A stretch of 64,000 nt of DNA, taken from Paenibacillus sp. S150 (lineage in GTDB: Bacteria; Bacillota; Bacilli; Paenibacillales; Paenibacillaceae). The notes below the pieces were generated by a model. The model was not told where the DNA came from, ran no database searches, and saw only the letters and a program-made list of their open reading frames with translations. The position numbers were made by a program, and so were the translations under genes. This document shows, piece after piece, positions 57,989 through 64,000 of the stretch (its first letter is position 1; every line of letters begins with the position of its first letter). The DNA lies in assembly GCF_019352175.1 (NCBI RefSeq), contig NZ_JACBYI010000017.1, forward strand, positions 1 to 64,000, written 5' to 3'.

Positions 57989-60900
57989 ATGCCTGTGCTT
58001 CAGGAGACCCGCTTGCCATTGTCCGGCGCCCAGTCCGGCATTTGGTTCGCGCAAAAGCTTGATCCGGAGAATCCGGCGTTTAATACCGCAGAATCCATAG
58101 AAATTCAGGGTCCGGTAGACCGCAGTCTTTTTGAGGCGGCGCTGCGCCGGACTGTCGCAGAGGCGGAGACTTTGCATTTAATCTTCGGAGAAGATGCGGA
58201 GGGGCCTTGGCAAAAGCTCGCTTACCGGGCGGAATGGCCGCTGCACTTCCTCGATGTCAGCGGGGAAGCCTGCCCGCAGGAAGCTGCAGACCGCTGGATG
58301 CAGGCCGACTTGGACTGCCCTGCGGAGCTTGGCGGCGGGGGGTTATTTACGGAAGCGTTGTTCAAGTTGTCGTCAGACCGCTATCTCTGGTATCAGCGCA
58401 TCCACCACATCGCAATTGACGGGTTCGGCTTCTCTCTGCTGGCCCGGCGGACAGCCCATATCTACACGGCGCTTGCCGGCGGAAAGCCGCTGAAGCAGGA
58501 GGTCTTCAAGCCGCTGCACATGCTGCTGGAAGAGGATGCGGCGTATCTCCGTTCCGGGCGGAAGGAAGAGGACCGGAGCTTCTGGCTGGACCGCTTCGCG
58601 GACGGGCCAGAGGCGGTCAGCCTGACGCAGAAAGCACCGGTAACGTCACGGAGCTTTCTGCGCCAGACGGCTTATGTGCAGCCGGAGACTGCAAGCCGCT
58701 TGCGGTCGGCTGCTGCGGCACCCGGCACCGGCTGGGCTGATGCTGTCCTCGCTGCCGTGGCAGCGTATATGCACCGGCTGACCGGCTCGGAGGAGGTGAT
58801 CCTCGGTCTGCCGATGATGTGCCGCCTGGGCAGTGTGGCCTTGCGGATTCCCGCGATGGTCATGAATCTGATGCCGCTGCGGCTGCGGGTGAGTCCCGTT
58901 ATGACTGTGTCGGAGCTTGTGCTGCAGGTATCGCGTGAAGTCCGTGAAGTCCGGCGCCATCAGGGCTACCGGCAACAGGAGCTGCGCCGGGAGCTTAAGC
59001 TGCTGGGAGACAGCCGGAGGCTTTACGGGCCGCAGGTCAATATTATGCCTTTTGACTATGATTTGAGCTTCGGCGGTTACCCGGGGATTACGCGCAACCT
59101 GTCAGCCGGTCCGGTGGACGATCTGTCGATCAATCTTTATGACCGGGCAGACGGAGGCGGACTGCGGGTGGATTTCGACGGCAACCCGGCGGCTTACGCT
59201 GCGGACGAGCTTAAGCTTCATCAACGGCGTTTTCTTGCTTTTCTGTCGGAGATAGCCGCTGCGGACCGGGAGGGGCTGATCGGGGAAATCGAGCTGCTCC
59301 TGCCCGAAGAAAAGCAGCAGGTGCTGCTGGGCTGGAACGATACGGCCCGCCAAGTACCGCATCACAATGTGCCGGCCATGTTCCAGGCTCAGGCTGTGCG
59401 CACTCCTGATGCCGCTGCGGTTGTCTTCGAGGATACTGTGCTCAGCTACGCCGAATTGAACCGAAGAGCAGGCGGTTTGGCATCCCTGCTGCGTGCCGGC
59501 GGGGCAGGCCCGGAGAGTATTGTTGCGCTTGCGGTTCCCCGCTCGGCTGAGATGGTTGTCGCCATGCTGGCTGTTCACATGGCGGGTGCGGCTTATCTGC
59601 CTCTTGATCCCGAGTACCCGGCGGACAGAATCGCCTATATGCTCGCTGACGCGAGGCCTGCGTGTATTCTTACTGTGGCCGAAAGCGCCGCAGGCTTGCC
59701 CGATTCCGCAGCCGGAATCCTTTTGCTGGATGATCCGGCCCTGTTCGATCACAAGCCGGGACAAGCGGAGCAGCCAGACCCCGCGGTTAAGGCTGCGGTT
59801 CAGGTGTCGGCGCATAACCCTGCTTATGTTATTTATACTTCAGGCTCTACGGGCAATCCCAAGGGGGTTGTCATCAGCTTCGGCGGCCTGGCCAATTTTC
59901 TCTGTGCGATGCAGGAGAGATTTCCTCTGGAGGCGCGGGACCGCATGCTGGCTGTAACCACGATTGCCTTCGACATCTCGGTTCTGGAAATTTTTCTCCC
60001 GCTGCTCCGGGGAGCCTCGGTGCATATAGCTTCCAGAATGACCATTCAGGACCCCGCCGCCCTGTCCAGGAAGCTGAAGGAGAGCGGGGCTACCCACATG
60101 CAGGCCACGCCGACGCTGTGGCATGCGCTGGTGTCCAGCGGCCCCGGCCCCTTGCCCGGGCTGAATGTCCTTGTCGGAGGTGAAGCCCTGCCGGTCCTGC
60201 TGCTGCAGGAGCTGCAGGCTTTAGGCTGCCGGGTGAACAACCTTTATGGGCCTACGGAAACCACTATCTGGTCCACGGCAATCACTCTGGAGGGTGGAGA
60301 GGGCGAAGCTCCGCCTATCGGCGCTCCGATCTGGAATACGGAAATCTACATTCTGGATTCCGGGCTTCAGCCGGTGCCTCCCGGGGTAAACGGCGACATG
60401 TATATCGCAGGGAAGGGACTGGCGCGCGGATATTTGAACCGTCCGGAGCTGACGGCGGAGCGCTTTGTGGCCAATCCGTACGGTCCTCCGGGCAGCCGGA
60501 TGTACCGTACGGGCGACTTGGCCAGCTGGCGCACGGATGGTTCCGTCAGCTATGGCGGCCGTGCCGACCAGCAGCTCAAAATCCGCGGCTTCCGGATAGA
60601 GCCGGGGGAAATTGAGGCGCGGCTGGCTCTGCATCCCGAGGTTGCCCAGACGACAGTAATTGTGCGGGAGGACCAGCCCGGAGACAAGCGTCTGGTTGCT
60701 TACATTGTACCGGCTCCTGGTGCCGGAGTGAATGCGGCCGGGCTGCGGCGCCACACCGCCTCCGTGCTGCCCGACTATATGGTTCCGTCGGCGTATGTGG
60801 AGCTCGCCGAGCTGCCGCTCACCCCGAACCGGAAGATCGACCGCAAGGCGCTGCCTGTTCCCGAGCTTGCCGCGGCTTTAACCGGCAGAGGCCCGCGCAC

Positions 60901-63900
60901 ACCGCAGGAGGAAATCCTGTGCGGCTTGTTCGCAGAGGTGCTCGGGCTTGGAAAAGTCGGAATTGATGACGACTTCTTCGAGCTGGGAGGCCATTCCCTG
61001 CTGGCTGGGCGGATTATGGTGCGTATCCGTGATGCGCTGGGCATTGAGCTTGGCATCGGCAACCTGTTCGACGCGCCGACGGTGTACGGTCTTGCCAGAA
61101 GGCTGGACCGGGCAACCGCCCTGCGTCCTGCCGTGCTGCCCGCTGCACGGGCGGCGGAAATTCCGCTTTCGTTTGCCCAGCGCCGGCTGTGGTTTCTGTA
61201 TTGCCTTGAGGGTCCGAGCCCAACTTATAATATTCCCCTTGCGGTGCGGCTGTCCGGCGAATTGAATCTGGATGCGCTGCAGGCTGCGCTTGCCGATGTG
61301 GCGGCGCGGCATGAAAGTCTGCGTACCCTTTTCCCGGAATCCTCCGGGACCGCGCACCAGCTGATTCATGCTGCCGGACAGGCAGTGCCTGAGCTGCACA
61401 TTACGGAGACAACGGAGACGGAGCTGCCTGTGCTGCTGGAGCAGTCCATGCGCTACAGCTTCAAGCTGGCCTCCGAGCCTTCCATCAGGGCGGAATTGTT
61501 CGTGCTGGGCGGGAATGAATATCAGCTGCTCCTGCTGCTGCATCATATCGCAGGTGACGGCTGGTCGCTGTATCCGCTGACCCGCGATTTATCCGCCGCC
61601 TATGCTGCCCGCAGCCGGGGAGAGCGGCCGGCCTGGACGCCGTTGCCCGTGCAATATGCGGATTATGCCCAGTGGCAGCAGGAGCTTCTTGGCAGCAGCA
61701 GCAATCCGGGCAGCCTGATCGCGGGGCAACTGGCATACTGGACCGGCCGGCTGGATAACCTCCCTGATCATTTGGAGCTGCCGACCGATTATCCCCGTCC
61801 GGCAGCTGCCAGCTATGAGGGAGAGCTTGTGCGCTTCCATGTTCCTGAAGGCCTGCATCTGAAATTGCTGAAGCTCGCCCAGGGCGAAAAGGCCAGCTTG
61901 TTCATGGTGCTGCACGCCGCACTCTCCGCTCTGCTGACCCGTCTGGGTGCCGGCAGCGATATTCCGCTCGGCAGCCCGGTCGCGGGGAGAAGCGATGAAG
62001 CGCTGGATGATGTGGTCGGTTTATTTATCAACACACTGGTCCTGCGCACGGACACCTCCGGCGATCCCAGCTTCCGCGAGCTGCTTGGCCGGGTAAGGGA
62101 GGTGAATCTGGCGGCCTTCGAGCACCAGGACCTGCCCTTTGAGCTGCTGGTCGAGGTGCTTAATCCTGTCCGCTCCCGCTCCCGGCACCCCCTGTTTCAA
62201 ATTATGCTGGTGCTTCAGAACACGGCGGATGCCGTACTGGAGCTGCCCGGCATAGACTCCAGCCTTGAGGTGAAAAGTGTGGGTGCCGCGAAGTTTGATC
62301 TGACCGTGGAGCTGCACGAGCAGCATGCGGCGGACGGCAGGCCCGCCGGCATTGAGGGCTTCATCGAATACAGCACCGATCTGTTCAAACGGGAGACCGC
62401 CGAGGCCATGGCCGCACGCCTGCTCCTGCTTCTGGAAGGGGCTGCTGCGGAACCGGATTGTGAAATCACCCGTCTGGACATTCTGCTGCCGGAAGAGCGC
62501 CTGGCGCTTGCAGCGGAATGGCAGCAGGCTGCGCCGCAAGGAGCCTGCTCAACGATAACGGAGCTGTTCGAGGCGCAGGCGGATCTCAATCCCGATGCAG
62601 CTGCCGCCAGCTATGAAGGGCTGCTGCTGAGCTACGGCGAGCTGAATGAACGCGCCAACCGCCTTGCCCGGCTGCTGATGGCGCAGGGCATCGGCCCGGA
62701 GAGCATTGTCGCGCTTGCGCTGCCGCGTTCCCCGGACATGATCGTGGCGCTGCTGGCCGTGCTGAAGGCCGGAGCGGTTTACCTTCCGCTCGATCCGGGA
62801 TATCCGCTTGAACGGCTGGCTTATATGCTGGCTGATACACTGCCTGCCTGCATTCTGACCTCTGCCGAGCTGGCCTCTGCATTGCCGGATAGCGGAGCTG
62901 CGGAGCGGATTATCCTTGATGATGAGGATACGGTACGGCGGATTGCGGAGTACTCGCCTGCCAATCCGGCAGACAGCGAGCGGAACGGGATTCTAACTCC
63001 GCTCAGCCCGGCCTATATCATCTACACTTCAGGCTCTACGGGCAAACCGAAGGGAGTAGTAATTCCGCATCAGAATGTCGTGCGCCTGTTCGGCGCAACC
63101 CGGCACCAATTTCATTTTGGCTCCGGGGATATCTGGACACTGTTCCATTCCTACGCCTTTGACTTCTCGGTCTGGGAAATCTGGGGGCCTCTCCTGCATG
63201 GCGGCCGGCTGGTTATCGTTCCCTACAACGTGAGCCGTTCCCCGGCCGAATTTTTGCGGCTGCTCGCGGATGAAGGCGTAACTGTGCTTAACCAGACTCC
63301 GTCGGCATTCTACCAGCTGATGGAGGCCGATGAACAAGGAGCGGCATCCGGTAAGCCGCTTGCCCTGCGCTATGTTATTTTTGGCGGTGAGGCGCTGGAG
63401 CCAGCACGCTTGGAGCGCTGGTATGCGCGACACCCGGACAATGCTCCTAAGCTGATCAACATGTACGGCATTACCGAAACGACGGTTCACGTTACGTATA
63501 ATGCGCTTGGCCGCGATTCCGCCAGCATGGGGGCAGGCAGCTACATCGGCCAGGCCATTCGGGACTTAAGCGTCTATGTGCTGGATGAGGCCCTGCAGCC
63601 GGTGCCGCCGGGAGTCACCGGGGAGATGTATGTTGCCGGTGCCGGGCTGGCCCGGGGCTATTGGGGCCGCCCGGACCTGACCTCGGAGCGTTTTGTTGCC
63701 GATCCTTTTGCCGCACCTGGCACAAGGATGTACCGTACGGGAGATCTGGCCAAGCGGTCTGCAGCTGGAGCCCTGGAGTATTTGGGCCGCTCCGACCAGC
63801 AGGTCAAAATCCGCGGCTTCCGCATCGAGCCCGGAGAGATTGAGGCTGTTCTGGCCAAGCATCCCGAGGCCGCTCAGGTTGCTGTAATCGTCCGCGAGGA

Positions 63901-64000
63901 CCGTCCGGGCGATAAAAGGCTGTGTGCCTATATTGTGCCGGCAGCAGGCATGCTTCCCGATGCTGCGGCGCTGCGGCGCTTTGCCGCTGCAAGTCTGCCG
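57989..64000 (+). CDS. dhbF: Bacillibactin non-ribosomal peptide synthetase DhbF (partial, runs off the right edge)
   Basis: At least 2004 residues, no stop in the window. Domains: C1 (HHIAIDG near 138, joins DHB), A1 (about 460-985; YTSGSTGNPKG, YGPTETT, YRTGDLA), T1 (LGGHSLL near 1000), C2 (HHIAGDG near 1185) and A2 (about 1530 onward). The specificity residues I read are DILQLGLIWK for A1, the glycine code, and DFWNIGMVHK for A2, the threonine code, which fits DHB-Gly-Thr, the unit of bacillibactin. T2 and the thioesterase should follow outside. AAGGAGGGAAATCC fixes the ATG, 16 bases after dhbB. Confidence 0.95.
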   Translation, partial: MPVLQETRLPLSGAQSGIWFAQKLDPENPAFNTAESIEIQGPVDRSLFEAALRRTVAEAETLHLIFGEDAEGPWQKLAYRAEWPLHFLDVSGEACPQEAADRWMQADLDCPAELGGGGLFTEALFKLSSDRYLWYQRIHHIAIDGFGFSLLARRTAHIYTALAGGKPLKQEVFKPLHMLLEEDAAYLRSGRKEEDRSFWLDRFADGPEAVSLTQKAPVTSRSFLRQTAYVQPETASRLRSAAAAPGTGWADAVLAAVAAYMHRLTGSEEVILGLPMMCRLGSVALRIPAMVMNLMPLRLRVSPVMTVSELVLQVSREVREVRRHQGYRQQELRRELKLLGDSRRLYGPQVNIMPFDYDLSFGGYPGITRNLSAGPVDDLSINLYDRADGGGLRVDFDGNPAAYAADELKLHQRRFLAFLSEIAAADREGLIGEIELLLPEEKQQVLLGWNDTARQVPHHNVPAMFQAQAVRTPDAAAVVFEDTVLSYAELNRRAGGLASLLRAGGAGPESIVALAVPRSAEMVVAMLAVHMAGAAYLPLDPEYPADRIAYMLADARPACILTVAESAAGLPDSAAGILLLDDPALFDHKPGQAEQPDPAVKAAVQVSAHNPAYVIYTSGSTGNPKGVVISFGGLANFLCAMQERFPLEARDRMLAVTTIAFDISVLEIFLPLLRGASVHIASRMTIQDPAALSRKLKESGATHMQATPTLWHALVSSGPGPLPGLNVLVGGEALPVLLLQELQALGCRVNNLYGPTETTIWSTAITLEGGEGEAPPIGAPIWNTEIYILDSGLQPVPPGVNGDMYIAGKGLARGYLNRPELTAERFVANPYGPPGSRMYRTGDLASWRTDGSVSYGGRADQQLKIRGFRIEPGEIEARLALHPEVAQTTVIVREDQPGDKRLVAYIVPAPGAGVNAAGLRRHTASVLPDYMVPSAYVELAELPLTPNRKIDRKALPVPELAAALTGRGPRTPQEEILCGLFAEVLGLGKVGIDDDFFELGGHSLLAGRIMVRIRDALGIELGIGNLFDAPTVYGLARRLDRATALRPAVLPAARAAEIPLSFAQRRLWFLYCLEGPSPTYNIPLAVRLSGELNLDALQAALADVAARHESLRTLFPESSGTAHQLIHAAGQAVPELHITETTETELPVLLEQSMRYSFKLASEPSIRAELFVLGGNEYQLLLLLHHIAGDGWSLYPLTRDLSAAYAARSRGERPAWTPLPVQYADYAQWQQELLGSSSNPGSLIAGQLAYWTGRLDNLPDHLELPTDYPRPAAASYEGELVRFHVPEGLHLKLLKLAQGEKASLFMVLHAALSALLTRLGAGSDIPLGSPVAGRSDEALDDVVGLFINTLVLRTDTSGDPSFRELLGRVREVNLAAFEHQDLPFELLVEVLNPVRSRSRHPLFQIMLVLQNTADAVLELPGIDSSLEVKSVGAAKFDLTVELHEQHAADGRPAGIEGFIEYSTDLFKRETAEAMAARLLLLLEGAAAEPDCEITRLDILLPEERLALAAEWQQAAPQGACSTITELFEAQADLNPDAAAASYEGLLLSYGELNERANRLARLLMAQGIGPESIVALALPRSPDMIVALLAVLKAGAVYLPLDPGYPLERLAYMLADTLPACILTSAELASALPDSGAAERIILDDEDTVRRIAEYSPANPADSERNGILTPLSPAYIIYTSGSTGKPKGVVIPHQNVVRLFGATRHQFHFGSGDIWTLFHSYAFDFSVWEIWGPLLHGGRLVIVPYNVSRSPAEFLRLLADEGVTVLNQTPSAFYQLMEADEQGAASGKPLALRYVIFGGEALEPARLERWYARHPDNAPKLINMYGITETTVHVTYNALGRDSASMGAGSYIGQAIRDLSVYVLDEALQPVPPGVTGEMYVAGAGLARGYWGRPDLTSERFVADPFAAPGTRMYRTGDLAKRSAAGALEYLGRSDQQVKIRGFRIEPGEIEAVLAKHPEAAQVAVIVREDRPGDKRLCAYIVPAAGMLPDAAALRRFAAASLP

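Noticed and set aside
57989..64000. DhbF as a truncated gene
   Set aside because: The frame is simply cut by the end of the window; the domain order is normal up to that point.

Overview
The window comes from a Gram-positive, Bacillales-type genome, most likely Paenibacillus. Supporting signs are purine-rich ribosome binding sites (AGGAGG), frequent TTG and GTG starts, an adenine riboswitch, Fur boxes of the GATAATGATAATCATTATC type, a dhbACEBF bacillibactin operon in canonical order, a parE-parC pair and a 204-residue Ctc-type L25. The genus is an inference; no rRNA or tRNA gene is in the window.

Layout. 1-485: start of an unidentified gene with a long, base-pairing leader (reverse). 485-2413: adenine deaminase with its adenine riboswitch and promoter (reverse). 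2516-5628: a WG-repeat/DUF3298 protein and a secreted CAP-domain protein. 5629-7147: a gene-free tract with a 51-bp tandem repeat and a large dispersed non-coding repeat. 7148-10078: SGNH hydrolase plus an ABC-2 transporter. 10145-15004: topoisomerase IV (parE, parC). 15252-25313: regulators and small enzymes (MarR, RluA-type pseudouridine synthase, rRNA-methyltransferase-like protein, AraC, VOC, Fur-controlled flavodoxin, HxlR, SDR, two GNAT proteins, ArsR-like regulator). 25552-31231: a five-gene oligopeptide ABC importer. 31406-33658: ribosomal protein L25/Ctc and a TerD-VWA protein. 34553-37578: a secreted FN3-CBM56 protein with a putative alpha/alpha-toroid catalytic part, and an SMP-30/gluconolactonase. 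37834-45558 (reverse): the most unusual block, two nitrogenase component-1-like proteins behind an SsuA/TauA-like binding protein and four SsuC/TauC-like permeases. 45737-50065: FAH-family hydrolase, YbaK-type deacylase, MarR/MFS pair and two pseudogene remnants. 50150-51300: a second full copy of the dispersed repeat, carrying a small inverted-repeat insertion. 51398-64000: a Btr-like regulator and dhbACEBF, both with Fur boxes; dhbF runs off the right edge.

How the genes work together. Three Fur boxes tie the flavodoxin operon, the Btr-like activator and the bacillibactin operon into one iron-starvation response. The specificity codes read from the two DhbF adenylation domains match glycine and threonine, as expected for bacillibactin. 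The nitrogenase-like operon looks like an uptake-plus-reduction pathway for a small, probably sulfur-containing compound: both D-like and K-like subunits keep the cluster-binding cysteines, but no NifH-like reductase, NifB or transport ATPase is encoded nearby. A decayed fragment of the neighbouring lactonase gene on the far side of this block suggests that the block was inserted between a lactonase and an FAH hydrolase that were once adjacent.

At least four copies of one intergenic repeat family, with shared sub-modules, lie in the gene-free tracts at about 4.6, 6.1-7.0, 15.7-16.2, 33.8-34.0 and 50.1-51.3 kb. They code for nothing convincing and are the main unexplained non-coding structure here.
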